Shown one piece after another: positions 17,840 to 27,289 of a DNA stretch of 64,000 bases. The translations under genes were made by a program, and so were the position numbers. Numbering within the stretch: position 1 is the stretch's first letter; the number at the start of each line of letters is the position of its first letter. The stretch is from contig NZ_PPDE01000005.1 of the NCBI RefSeq assembly GCF_002959915.1, forward strand, positions 62,001-126,000. The letters are read 5' to 3'. Under the pieces are notes generated by a model. It saw only the letters and a list, made by a program, of their open reading frames with translations, made no database searches and was not told the DNA's origin. Origin of the DNA: Veillonella atypica KON (lineage in GTDB: Bacteria > Bacillota > Negativicutes > Veillonellales > Veillonellaceae).

Positions 17840-18451
17840 TTATATGGACAGCATCATTAGAATGCCATCATAGACGAGCTTTATGCCATATATGATTAAT
17901 ACGGTACCGCATACGCGATTGATCCATACGAGATGGGATATCTTAATTTTCTTAGCTAGTACATACATGGTTCCAGCAAGGAATCCAAACCAAATCGGTG
18001 TCATCGCGAGGAATCCAAAGAAGAAGTGATATATGTTTTCAGCAGGAATATTAGCGCGAAAGGCGCCGAGCATCATGGATGCATCGATGACTGCTTGCGG
18101 ATTGCCCCATGTAACGAGAAGTGCCATTAACAGGATATTTTTGATGGGGATGTTCGTATCAACCTTTTTAAGTGAAGGTGTAGTTTTAAATGTTTTGTAT
18201 CCTAGGTAGGCTACGAGCAAGCCGCCTGCAATGAGAATGATCAGGTTGAAGACTGGCCATGCCTCGAGGAGCGCCCCAATGCCGTAAAAGGCCGCCGTAC
18301 TCAAGGTCATATCGAATAGCCCGATAATAGTGATGGTTAACAGGATGCGTGGCAATGGTTGGACGAGGGCCGTATTGATGATAAATAGATTTTGCATCCC
18401 AATCGGTGCAAACGTGGCGAGACCTACTAATAAACCTTGCAGGAAATACAT
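17840..18451 (-). CDS. LysE/ArgO-family amino-acid exporter
   Basis: A 203-residue protein with about six hydrophobic segments. The N-terminal GLATFAPIGMQNLFIINTAL corresponds to the conserved G-x-x-x-(S/T/A)-x-x-P-G region of LysE/RhtB carriers, here with P-I-G-M-Q-N as in ArgO/LysE. It would export basic or other amino acids by proton antiport. It has its own ribosome site (AGGAGG) and is convergent with the LysR gene, which could regulate it as in lysG-lysE pairs, although such pairs are usually divergent. The substrate is inferred at family level only. Confidence 0.82.
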   Translation of the reverse strand: MYFLQGLLVGLATFAPIGMQNLFIINTALVQPLPRILLTITIIGLFDMTLSTAAFYGIGALLEAWPVFNLIILIAGGLLVAYLGYKTFKTTPSLKKVDTNIPIKNILLMALLVTWGNPQAVIDASMMLGAFRANIPAENIYHFFFGFLAMTPIWFGFLAGTMYVLAKKIKISHLVWINRVCGTVLIIYGIKLVYDGILMMLSI

Positions 18452-18508
18452 AGATAATCCTCCTTTCTTGATGGATAATACGTTTAGGTAAATTTGGTAC
18501 GTATAATA

Positions 18509-18560
18509 AAAGAATAGACCCCTGTGTAGTGTTATAAAGTACTACATAGAAATCTATTCT
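18509..18560 (-). terminator. Terminator of the yeiH-like gene
   Basis: On the minus strand AATAGATTTCTATGTAGT pairs with ACTACACAGGGGTCTATT and is followed by a T-rich stretch. Confidence 0.6.
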
Positions 18561-18585
18561 GTATTAAACGAAGCTTTATTCTATT

Positions 18586-19632
18586 TTACCATAAACCGAT
18601 AACATGTTGCATCCCTAGGCTGACGAGGGTGATGCAAATCCAGCATGCAGCGCCTAATGCAAGGGCACTACCACCAGATTTGATAAGCTTAACAAGATTT
18701 GTATTAAGCCCAATAGCAACCATGGCCATGGTGATAAAGTATTTAGAAATAGTTTTGAATATGTCTAAGAAGTGAATATCTACATTTGCATAGGACAATA
18801 CAGTTGTAATAAGAGAACAAATGACAAAGTAAAGAACGAACTTAGGGAAGATAGCTGCAATATTAACAGATTCAGCGTTATCGCTTGCCTTAGCCGCTTG
18901 TTTGGCTTTGTACACTTGATAACTAGCAAGACCTAAACAGATAGGGATGATTGCCAATGTACGTGTCAATTTAACGATGGTTGCATATTCAAGAACTTGC
19001 GTGCCTGTGCCCTTCATGCTATCCCAAACAGCAGCAGTAGCTGTTACGGATGATGTATCGTTAACGGCTGTGCCCGCAAAGAGGCCAAAGCCCATGTTAG
19101 ACAACCCAATAGCATCGCCAAGAGGTGGGAATATGAATGCAGCGACTACGTTGAAGAAGAATACAACGGAAATAGCTTGTGCAATATCTTGATCGCTAGC
19201 TTTCACAACAGGCGCCGCCGCAGCAATGGCACTACCACCACAGATGGAAGAACCGACACCAATCAAAACGGCTGTGTTAGAATCGATATGCGTGGCTTTG
19301 AATATGATGTAAGAAATGATAAGCGATGTGGCAATGGTTGAGATGATAATTGGTAAGGAAACCCAACCTACATGCAATACTTGGGTGATGTTAAGACCAA
19401 AGCCGAGAAGGATAACGGCCCATTGTAGGATTTTTTTAGACGTAAATCCAATGCCGGAGCCCGTTTTTTCTCGTTTCCAAGATGTGAATAAAGAACCAAT
19501 AATAATACCGAGGATAATAGCGAAGATTGGACTGCCGATAAAATGAAAATATTGTCCTAATAGCCAACATGGAATGGCTAGAATTGCACAGAGCAATATG
19601 CCTGGCAGTGTTTTTGCATTGATACCCATCAT
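18586..19632 (-). CDS. YeiH/UPF0324-family membrane protein (putative sulfate/sulfite exporter family)
   Basis: A 348-residue protein with ten or more hydrophobic segments. Family landmarks are LQWAVILLGFGLNITQ, GVGSSICGGSAIAAAAPVVK and FAGTAVNDTSSVTATAA, all typical of YeiH proteins. The transported substrate is not established for most members. The start is either of two adjacent ATGs (19632 or 19629) behind AGGAGG. It stands alone between its own terminator and a 270-base upstream spacer. Confidence 0.85.
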   Translation of the reverse strand: MMGINAKTLPGILLCAILAIPCWLLGQYFHFIGSPIFAIILGIIIGSLFTSWKREKTGSGIGFTSKKILQWAVILLGFGLNITQVLHVGWVSLPIIISTIATSLIISYIIFKATHIDSNTAVLIGVGSSICGGSAIAAAAPVVKASDQDIAQAISVVFFFNVVAAFIFPPLGDAIGLSNMGFGLFAGTAVNDTSSVTATAAVWDSMKGTGTQVLEYATIVKLTRTLAIIPICLGLASYQVYKAKQAAKASDNAESVNIAAIFPKFVLYFVICSLITTVLSYANVDIHFLDIFKTISKYFITMAMVAIGLNTNLVKLIKSGGSALALGAACWICITLVSLGMQHVIGLW

Positions 19633-19903
19633 AAAACCTCCTAACTGTACCTACTTGGTACATACATCGCTGTGGTATCGCGCAGGATGTATAAATAAAC
19701 TACTACTTAATAGTAACATAATCGGGGGAATTAATCGAGGGGGATTCCTCATTAAGTATCTTGTATACATAGCTTATAGTATTGTATCTTATGGTGAAAG
19801 TTTTATATAATCTTATACGGGATAATTATACTTAATGAAATATGATTCCTAGTAAAATACGTAGAGAACATCAACATGTCTCATAGAATATGCGAGGTGC
19901 ATT

Positions 19904-20449
19904 ATGATTGATATTAATGGTATTATTGAAAAAAACAAAGAATATGTAGCTAAACATCCTGAGCTTGCTCAAAAGGGTTTAACTAGTCATCCTACAAAGA
20001 AATTAGCCATTGTAACATGTATGGATACGCGTTTAGTGGGGATGCTCGAAGAATCTTTAGGATTTGATCGCGGCGAGGTTATCACCATTAAGACGGCCGG
20101 CAACAGCGTAACGCAACCGATTGATAACATCGTTCAAAGCTTGCTTGTATCTACATACGGCATGGGCATCGAAGATGTAATCGTCATCGGTCACGAAAAC
20201 TGTGGTATGATTGACTTTTCCGCAGAACAATTTATGGAATCTATGAAAGCCAAAGGCATTAATGAAGATGCCATTCGCATGATTGAACCAGGTCTTATCG
20301 ATTGGATGGACCGTTTCCACATTTCTGAAGAAAATGTACGCTATACAGTTAAATTCTTGCGTCACCATCCATTATTCCCAAGAGGCATGGGATTCTACGG
20401 GGGGATGATGGATCCTGATACAGGGGAATTCCGCTATATTGAGGTTTAA
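19904..20449 (+). CDS. Beta-class carbonic anhydrase
   Basis: A 181-residue enzyme for CO2 + H2O = HCO3- + H+. Zinc-site residues are visible: Cys39 in TCMDTRL with Asp41/Arg43, and His97/Cys100 in GHENCGM. The small size and CMDTRL form match the short, strict-anaerobe and clostridial branch. It may supply bicarbonate for PEP carboxykinase and methylmalonyl-CoA-type carboxylation (inference). The final codons (about 20422-20449) are duplicated in inverted orientation at 20632-20661 as part of the hairpin element behind the gene. Confidence 0.92.
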   Translation: MIDINGIIEKNKEYVAKHPELAQKGLTSHPTKKLAIVTCMDTRLVGMLEESLGFDRGEVITIKTAGNSVTQPIDNIVQSLLVSTYGMGIEDVIVIGHENCGMIDFSAEQFMESMKAKGINEDAIRMIEPGLIDWMDRFHISEENVRYTVKFLRHHPLFPRGMGFYGGMMDPDTGEFRYIEV

Positions 20450-20745
20450 TCATCTACTCGATGGGGCCCTATTACAATTCTACATTTAGGCTATCAAGAG
20501 CCACGCATACTCTCTCGCTCCACCGGCCGGGTCTGACTACGGCCTGCGGCCTTCGCAGGGCCAAAGTCGCGCGAGAGTATGCGTGGCTCTTGCTATAACT
20601 ATAGATGTAATTAGGTCCCATCGAGTTTTCTCATAACCACAATGTAGCGGAATTCCTCTGCATTTAATGAGAGAGAACACCGGCCGGGTCTGTTCCTACG
20701 GAACAGGGCCAAAGTCGCTGCGAGGGTATGGGTGGCTCTTGTTAT
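20422..20745. repeat. Gene-end inverted duplication with core (locus E, after carbonic anhydrase)
   Basis: Left arm 20422-20517, core 20518-20571, right arm 20572-20663. The arms are about 95 bases at roughly 80% identity. They match over the last codons and stop of the carbonic anhydrase (GGAATTCCGCTA), over ACTCGATGGG and over AAGAGCCACGCATACTC. The core reads CTCCACCGGCCGGGTCTG...GGGCCAAAGTCGC. A second, shorter core starts at 20678, 157 bases after the first, followed by a degraded copy of the inner arm (TGCGAGGGTATGGGTGGCTC). Confidence 0.82.
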
Positions 20746-20754
20746 AGCTGAAAA

Positions 20755-20786
20755 TTGTCAACCTGTATAGATTGTATATAGTTGAC
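20755..20786. promoter_or_regulatory. BirA-like half-sites, distal copy
   Basis: TTGTCAAC (20755-20762) and GTTGAC (20781-20786) in inverted order, 18 bases apart; the second half overlaps the -35 hexamer of the bio promoter. Confidence 0.5.
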
Positions 20787-20810
20787 TGTTCTATTTGTAA
20801 GTTTTATACT
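20782..20810 (+). promoter_or_regulatory. Promoter of bioD-bioA
   Basis: TTGACT (20782-20787), 17-base spacer, TATACT (20805-20810). Confidence 0.65.
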
Positions 20811-20819
20811 GTAATTAAA

Positions 20820-20851
20820 TTGTCAACTAATTATATATGCATAGTTGTTAA
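20820..20851. promoter_or_regulatory. BirA-type biotin operator
   Basis: TTGTCAAC - 16 bases - GTTGTTAA. It matches the general BirA operator form (TGTnAAC, 15-17 bases, GTTnACA). It lies just downstream of the -10 and 32 bases before bioD, so a biotin-loaded BirA could block transcription. Confidence 0.7.
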
Positions 20852-20882
20852 TGCTGATTCGATATGGTAAAGAGGTGCTCGT

Positions 20883-21635
20883 ATGAGACAGTTAGGTGTT
20901 TCTATTATTGGTACAGATACGGATGTAGGTAAGACGTTTGTCACAGGTTTGCTTGGGGCGTTAGCGGTGGACGATGGTTTTGATGTGGGCATGATTAAGC
21001 CTGTGTCGTCTAGTGCGGTTCCGTTTTCTCAATGCGGAACGATGGATGAAGATGAAATATGCATGGGTCTTGAAAGTAAGGATGCTACCTATTTGATGCA
21101 GTCTGTAGGTATTCCTGAGTCGCGTCGTCGCGAGGTGAATCCTATTGCATTGGCAGGGGATTATTCACCGCGTTTGGCGGCAGAGTTGGCCGGTGTGGAC
21201 ATCGATTATCCAGAGATTGTAAATCATGTGAAACGGGTCGTAAATCAACACGATATTACATTTGTAGAAGGGGCTGGTGGCATTACAACGCCTCTTACTA
21301 AGGATATTACGTTTACAAATCTTATGACGGATATTGCATATCCTGCCATATTGGTTGCTGATGGGCGTCTAGGTTCTATCAATCGCGTTGTGTTAACGTA
21401 TGAGTATGCAAAACAGCATCATATTGATGTAAAAGGAATCATTGTAAATGATACGACTGTGGTGGATCCATTCTTATTAAAGACGAATATTGAGGATATG
21501 GAACGGTATACCGGTATTCCGGTGCTCGGTGTACTTCCTCCATATCAAGGACCTAATCAAGCGCATATCAAACTTGGTTGGGGGCGTTCGTTCTTAGATT
21601 CGGCTAAGATTTGGCAAACTGTATGGGGCATTTAG
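20883..21635 (+). CDS. bioD: Dethiobiotin synthetase
   Basis: A 250-residue ATP-dependent carboxylase that closes the ureido ring of 7,8-diaminononanoate with CO2. The P-loop GTDTDVGKTFVTG is at residues ~10-22, and GAGGITTPL matches the EGAGG substrate loop. It starts behind AGAGGTG and is followed 75 bases later by bioA, so the two form an operon behind the BirA-like operator. bioB and bioF are not in the window. Confidence 0.93.
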   Translation: MRQLGVSIIGTDTDVGKTFVTGLLGALAVDDGFDVGMIKPVSSSAVPFSQCGTMDEDEICMGLESKDATYLMQSVGIPESRRREVNPIALAGDYSPRLAAELAGVDIDYPEIVNHVKRVVNQHDITFVEGAGGITTPLTKDITFTNLMTDIAYPAILVADGRLGSINRVVLTYEYAKQHHIDVKGIIVNDTTVVDPFLLKTNIEDMERYTGIPVLGVLPPYQGPNQAHIKLGWGRSFLDSAKIWQTVWGI

Positions 21636-21710
21636 TGAAAGCTCTATATACAAGGAATCTGGAATTAAGTAGATAGTATAGATATAAAATCTTAAGTATG
21701 AGGTGTTATG

Positions 21711-23099
21711 ATGGCAGAGAAACAACTTTCACAAATTGCACAATGGGACCACGAATTTGTATGGCATCCATTTACGCAAATGCAAGACTGGTTAGCACAA
21801 GAACCTGTAGTTATCGAACGCGGTGAAGGCGTGTATTTGATCGATGACAAGGGTAAAAAGTATTATGATGGTGTATCATCCTTGTGGGTCAATATTCATG
21901 GCCATAATCATCCTGTGCTTAATCAAGCGTTGAAGGACCAAGTTGATAAGATTGCGCATAGCACATTGCTCGGATTGGTGAGCCCTCCATCAGCGCAGTT
22001 GTGTAAAGAATTAGTTGAATTGGCACCAGAAGGTTTGGAAAAGGTATTCTTATCCGATGATGGTAGTACGGCTATTGAAGTCGCTATTAAGATGGCGTAC
22101 CAATACCGTCAATTAGTAGGTCAAACAAAGAAAACGAAATTTATTGCACTCAATGCGGGCTATCATGGTGATACATTAGGTACTGTATCTGTAGGTGGGA
22201 TTCAGTTGTTCCATCAAGTGTTCCATAATTTGTTGTTCAAACCTTTAACCTTGCCAAGCCCTGGTGTATACCGTGATGTAGCAGATCGAGATAAAGCATT
22301 TGAAGATTCCTTAGCAGAATTGGAACGTATCCTCAATGAAGAAGGAGACGAAATTACAGCTCTCGTTATGGAACCATTAGTGCAGGCTGCGGCCGGTATG
22401 CTTGTTATGCCTCACGGCTATTTAAAACGCGTTCGTGAGTTAACTGCTAAACATGATGTATTCCTCATCGTTGATGAAGTGGCAACAGGCTTTGGTCGTA
22501 CAGGTAAATTCTTTGCTTGTGAACATGAAGGCGTATCGCCTGATTTTATGACCTTATCCAAAGGGATTACGGGTGGTTATTTGCCGTTGGCCGCTACATT
22601 GACTACAAAACGCGTATTCGATGCATTTCTTGGCACATTTGAAGAAAAGAAAACATTCTATCATGGCCATTCCTACACCGGTAATGCCTTGGCATGTGCT
22701 GTTGCATTGGCTTCGTTGAAAGTATTCCGCGATGAAAAGGTTATCGAAGGATTATCTGCGAAGATTGAGGCTTTTACAAAGGCACTCAAACCTATCGAAC
22801 AGTTAAAACATGTTAAAGAAGTACGTCAACGAGGTCTTATTGTAGGTATTGAACTTGAAAAGGACGTTGCTACTCACGAAGCGTATCGCCCAAATGATGC
22901 GGTAGGTGCAAAGGTTGCCGTTCTAGCTCGTGAACAAGGCCTTATTTGCCGTCCAATCGGCGATGTGGTTATCCTTATGCCACCATTGGCATCCACGGTG
23001 GAACAATTGGAAGACATGGTTCGCATCGTAGGTGAAAGTATTAAACGTGCCACAGAAGAAGAGGGCGTATTAGAAGATTTGAAGCCAATCATTCTATAA
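21711..23099 (+). CDS. bioA: Adenosylmethionine-8-amino-7-oxononanoate aminotransferase
   Basis: About 462 residues, a class III PLP aminotransferase using S-adenosylmethionine as amino donor. LSKGITGGYLPLAAT contains the PLP lysine, VDEVATGFGRTGKFFACEHE the cofactor Asp region, and WHPFTQMQDW near the N-terminus is typical of BioA. Two adjacent ATGs (21708/21711) follow GAGGTG. It is the second gene of the bioDA operon. Confidence 0.94.
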   Translation: MAEKQLSQIAQWDHEFVWHPFTQMQDWLAQEPVVIERGEGVYLIDDKGKKYYDGVSSLWVNIHGHNHPVLNQALKDQVDKIAHSTLLGLVSPPSAQLCKELVELAPEGLEKVFLSDDGSTAIEVAIKMAYQYRQLVGQTKKTKFIALNAGYHGDTLGTVSVGGIQLFHQVFHNLLFKPLTLPSPGVYRDVADRDKAFEDSLAELERILNEEGDEITALVMEPLVQAAAGMLVMPHGYLKRVRELTAKHDVFLIVDEVATGFGRTGKFFACEHEGVSPDFMTLSKGITGGYLPLAATLTTKRVFDAFLGTFEEKKTFYHGHSYTGNALACAVALASLKVFRDEKVIEGLSAKIEAFTKALKPIEQLKHVKEVRQRGLIVGIELEKDVATHEAYRPNDAVGAKVAVLAREQGLICRPIGDVVILMPPLASTVEQLEDMVRIVGESIKRATEEEGVLEDLKPIIL

Positions 23100-23223
23100 T
23101 AAAAAGCATTTTACTTGCATAATGTAAAATATATTCTATACATTCTCAAAATACGATGATTATTCTGCATATCTATGATACTATATATGTATAGCATCAT
23201 AGATATTCAAAGGAGGTCATCGT

Positions 23224-24564
23224 ATGGACATTTATGTAATTATGCAAGTCATTATTTTGTTCGGTGCTATCTTCTTGGGCGTACGCCTCGGTGGCATGGG
23301 CATCGGCTATGCTGGCGGCCTCGGCGTCGTATTGCTGAGCCTCGGTATGGGGATGTTTCCAGGGCAAATTCCTTGGGATGTTATCTTAATCATTATGTCA
23401 GCCATTGCCGCAATTTGTGCATTACAGTTGGCTGGTGGTTTAGATTATTTAGTACGCATTGCGGAAAATATCTTGCGTAAAAATCCTAAACACATCAACT
23501 ATTTAGCTCCTACAGTTACGTGTTTCTTGACAATCTTAGCTGGTACAGGTCATACGGCATTTTCTATGATTCCTGTAATTGTAGAGGTTGCAAAGAGCGA
23601 GAACATCAAGCCGTCCGTACCACTATCGATTGCCGTTGTAGCCAGCCAAATCGGTATTACCGCAAGCCCTGTATCCGCAGCGGTTGTTGCTATGAGCGGA
23701 TTCCTTGAACCGTTCGGTGTTAGCTATCCAACATTGCTTGGTATTTGTATTTCCACAACATTTATTGCGGTTATGATTACTGCCTTTATCATGTCGACCT
23801 TTACGAACAATGATTTGTCCTCTGATCCTGTTTACCAAGAACGTTTGGCAGCAGGCCATGTGGCACCACCTCGCGAAAAGAATGTTGATTTCCATTTAAA
23901 ACCAGGTGCGAAAAAATCTGTATTAATCTTCTTAATCGGTATCATTTGTATCGTATTCTATGCAACAGCGATTTCCAAGAATATCGGTATCATTAAACCG
24001 GTTATATTTGGTCGAAACGATGCCATCGTCGGATTCATGATGATTATTGCAGCGGCTATTACATTCTTCTGTAAACTAGATACAGCACAACTTGTCAACA
24101 CAAGTACATTCAAATCTGGTTTATCCGCCTGTGTCTGTGTTCTCGGCGTAGCATGGTTAGGCGATACCTTTGTAAAAGGTCATATCCCTGAAATTAAAGC
24201 CATGGCCTCTAGCATGGTAACGGCATATCCATTCTTGTTAGCAGTGGCCTTCTTCTTTGCTAGTACGCTTTTGTATAGCCAAGCAGCGACTACACAAGCA
24301 CTTGTACCGGCAGTAATCCTTGCTTTAGGTATTACACCGGAAAATACGGGATCTGTATATATCATTATCGCATCCTTTGCAGCCGTATCTGCACTCTTTG
24401 TACTACCTACATACCCAACACTTTTGGGGGCTGTACAAATGGATGATACAGGTTCGACCCGAATCGGTCATCTCGTATTTAACCATCCATTCTTCATCCC
24501 AGGCGTACTTGCCATTGCTATTTCTGTAGCACTTGGTTTCGTTGTTGCTCCATTGATGTTGTAA
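23224..24564 (+). CDS. Anaerobic C4-dicarboxylate transporter (Dcu family)
   Basis: A 446-residue membrane protein with 10-12 hydrophobic segments, of the DcuA/DcuB family, exchanging fumarate, malate or aspartate for succinate in anaerobes. Typical stretches are GVRLGGMGIGYAGGLGV, GTGHTAFSMIPVIVEVA and SQIGITASPVSAAVV. It starts behind AAAGGAGG and lies 124 bases downstream of bioA with its own spacer. The DcuA versus DcuB choice cannot be made by eye. Confidence 0.9.
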   Translation: MDIYVIMQVIILFGAIFLGVRLGGMGIGYAGGLGVVLLSLGMGMFPGQIPWDVILIIMSAIAAICALQLAGGLDYLVRIAENILRKNPKHINYLAPTVTCFLTILAGTGHTAFSMIPVIVEVAKSENIKPSVPLSIAVVASQIGITASPVSAAVVAMSGFLEPFGVSYPTLLGICISTTFIAVMITAFIMSTFTNNDLSSDPVYQERLAAGHVAPPREKNVDFHLKPGAKKSVLIFLIGIICIVFYATAISKNIGIIKPVIFGRNDAIVGFMMIIAAAITFFCKLDTAQLVNTSTFKSGLSACVCVLGVAWLGDTFVKGHIPEIKAMASSMVTAYPFLLAVAFFFASTLLYSQAATTQALVPAVILALGITPENTGSVYIIIASFAAVSALFVLPTYPTLLGAVQMDDTGSTRIGHLVFNHPFFIPGVLAIAISVALGFVVAPLML

Positions 24565-24602
24565 TTGGTGAAAGCGTATAAAATCCTATACTTTACATAA
24601 TA

Positions 24603-24642
24603 AACAGGGCGTGGTCATATACGACTACGCCCTGTTATATTC
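24603..24642 (+). terminator. Terminator after dcu gene
   Basis: AACAGGGCGTGGTC pairs with GACTACGCCCTGTT; the following bases are T-rich but not a clean run. Confidence 0.6.
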
Positions 24643-24735
24643 TATAAAATAGAAACATTATAGGAAAAATGCTATACTATAAGTAAGAGAGGGATATATA
24701 TAGTGTGGTTAAGCAAGAGTATATAGGAGCCTATT

Positions 24736-25032
24736 ATGTATACGATTTCTATCAAGCTAGATATGAATCGCATCCCGCCGGAAGCATTCGAGGCAATGAG
24801 AGAGAAGCATCATATCTGGTATAAAACATATTTTGATGCAGGAAAATTTTTAATGTTTGGCACAAGACCAGATAACTCTGGTGAAAGCCTTATTATCGCT
24901 CAAGGAACAGCTGAGGACTTAGAAGAGGCTGTACAATTCGACGCATATTATGCGGAGCAATTGGCAACCTATGAGATTCGCGAATATAAGGTAACATTGT
25001 TCAATGAAGCGATTAAAAACTATATAGATTAA
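24736..25032 (+). CDS. YciI-like (YCII domain) protein
   Basis: A 98-residue ferredoxin-like-fold protein with the YCII pattern: N-terminal beta strand, REKHHIWYKTYFDAGKFLMF around the conserved His/Asp pair, and SGESLIIAQGTAEDLEEAVQ. Members include chlorocatechol dechlorinase-like and unknown enzymes; the function here is open. Monocistronic, with a bidirectional terminator shared with the Zur-like gene. Confidence 0.75.
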   Translation: MYTISIKLDMNRIPPEAFEAMREKHHIWYKTYFDAGKFLMFGTRPDNSGESLIIAQGTAEDLEEAVQFDAYYAEQLATYEIREYKVTLFNEAIKNYID

Positions 25033-25050
25033 TATTAGATATCCCATATG

Positions 25051-25086
25051 AAAGGGCCCCTAGTACATTAGACTAGGGGCCCTTTT
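25051..25086. terminator. Bidirectional terminator yciI-like / fur-like
   Basis: AAAGGGCCCCTAGT / ACTAGGGGCCCTTTT, perfect 14-bp stem with A-run and T-run at either end. Confidence 0.85.
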
Positions 25087-25092
25087 GGCGTT

Positions 25093-25497
25093 TTATCTGT
25101 TTTTACAGTCCTTGCAGATTCCCGCAATTTCTAAGTGATGCTCTGTTACTGTAAACCCTGCATCTGTAAGTTCCTGTGGCATTTCTACGACGGGGCAGGT
25201 ATGTAGAGGTATCATAGTTCCACATTTCGTACATACCGCGTAGTGACGGTGCGTATGGGGTGTAATTTCGTAGTACGCCATGTCGCTACCCATGATGGTG
25301 GTACGGGTAACGATATCTTTTGTTTCTAATAACTCAAGGGTACGGTAAATGGTAGACATCCAGGTGGTGCTGCCATCGCCTAATCGTTCAGCAATTTCGA
25401 TGGCGGTAATCGGTTTATCCGTTGAGTTTAATACGGACCAAATAGCTTCGCGCTGTTTGGTCTTTTTTATGCCTTCTGGCCAATGTGTTGTATTCAT
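25093..25497 (-). CDS. Fur-family metalloregulator, probably Zur
   Basis: A 134-residue protein: N-terminal winged helix with TTWMSTIYRTLELLE as recognition helix, then HTHRHYAVCTKCG and a second CxxC at the end (CKDCKNR), which form the structural zinc site. The downstream order on the minus strand (znuC, znuB, then this gene) plus divergent znuA makes zinc the likely signal; Fur, PerR or Mur cannot be excluded by sequence alone. It lies 59 bases after znuB and is probably co-transcribed. Confidence 0.85.
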   Translation of the reverse strand: MNTTHWPEGIKKTKQREAIWSVLNSTDKPITAIEIAERLGDGSTTWMSTIYRTLELLETKDIVTRTTIMGSDMAYYEITPHTHRHYAVCTKCGTMIPLHTCPVVEMPQELTDAGFTVTEHHLEIAGICKDCKNR

Positions 25498-25556
25498 AAT
25501 AACGCTTTCTATTATGGGTTAACTATTAACTGTATGTACTCTTGTACACATAATAT

Positions 25557-26367
25557 TTATTTACTAAATTGCATCCTCCGAATAATGGATTTAATATTCT
25601 TGATGATGAGTACTATCAATAGGATGAATACCGATGTAAGTGATACAAAGCCACCTGGTGCCACGTTAAGATAATAGGATCCGAATAGGCCGATAATCAT
25701 GGCCAGTAAACTAAATCCAATGGAGCAGAGTAAGGTTGTTCTAAAACCTTTTTCCAATTGTAATGCAGAGGCTACTGGTAAGGCAATCATGGCACTTAAT
25801 ACGAGAACGCCGACGATTTTGATGGAAATGGACACGGCTGCCGCCATTAAGATAGCAAATACATAGTTAATCAAATCCACTTTTACACCCGCTACTCGTG
25901 CTGCCTCTTCATCGTAGGCGATGTAGAGCAGTGAGTTGTAGAGGAAATACAAGGTTAACACAGATAATATGGTGAGTACTGCAATGCTAATCATATCTGT
26001 AGTATTTACGGTTAAGATGCTACCGAAGAAGAACACGTTAGCGTTAGCTTTCAGCTTGCCCGAACTGATGAGGGTAATGGCTGTACCGATGCTGAGAGAT
26101 AAGATGATGGTAAGAATTAAATCAAGATGATGAGAAAAGTATTTTCGCAAGAACTCGATAAGAGCGCCGCAGATGGCGGTGAATATGAAAGCCCCTAATA
26201 TAGGGTTCGTATTGGTCAATAAACCGAGGGTAATTCCGGCGAGGGATGCGTGGCTCATGGTGTCGCCAATCATACTGGACCGGCGTAGTACCATAAATAT
26301 ACCGATGCATGGGCATAATAGAGAAATGCAGACTGCTACGAAGAAGGCATTTTGCATGAAATCATAA

Positions 26368-26375
<8 letters not shown>
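25557..26375 (-). CDS. znuB: Zinc/manganese ABC transporter permease
   Basis: About 272 residues with eight or so hydrophobic segments, of the ABC-3 (ZnuB/MntB) family. Landmarks are RRSSMIGDTMSHASLAGITLG and DEEAARVAGVKVDLINYV (the EAA-like coupling loop). Start is set at 26375, where AGGAGGTG, embedded in the end of znuC, precedes ATG; the two genes overlap by eight bases. Metal specificity (Zn rather than Mn) is inferred from the Zur-like neighbour. Confidence 0.88.
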
Positions 26376-27141
<766 letters not shown>

Positions 27142-27158
27142 AAAAACCACTTTTCTGA

Positions 27159-27230
27159 TTGACAAAATTATTACTACGTTTATACTATAACTATATTACA
27201 AATGCAACTGAGTCGCAACTGCAATTAAAG
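27159..27230 (+). promoter_or_regulatory. znuA promoter and putative metal-regulator site
   Basis: TTGACA at 27159-27164, 16-base spacer, TATACT at 27181-27186. Downstream, near 27203-27226, is TGCAACTGAGTCGCAACTGC, which contains two direct GCAACTG copies 11 bases apart and could be a Zur-type site. The region is shared with divergent znuC. Confidence 0.5.
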
Positions 27231-27289
27231 AATACTATATATACTATAATAGCATGAGCACTCAGGATTTAGAAAAAAGGAGGCCTACT

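Noticed and set aside
24603-24642. Other terminators (dcu, yciI, znuA, metQ, adhesin) as members of the core family
   Set aside because: Their arms do not extend into the gene end and their loops lack the core; they are ordinary intrinsic terminators.
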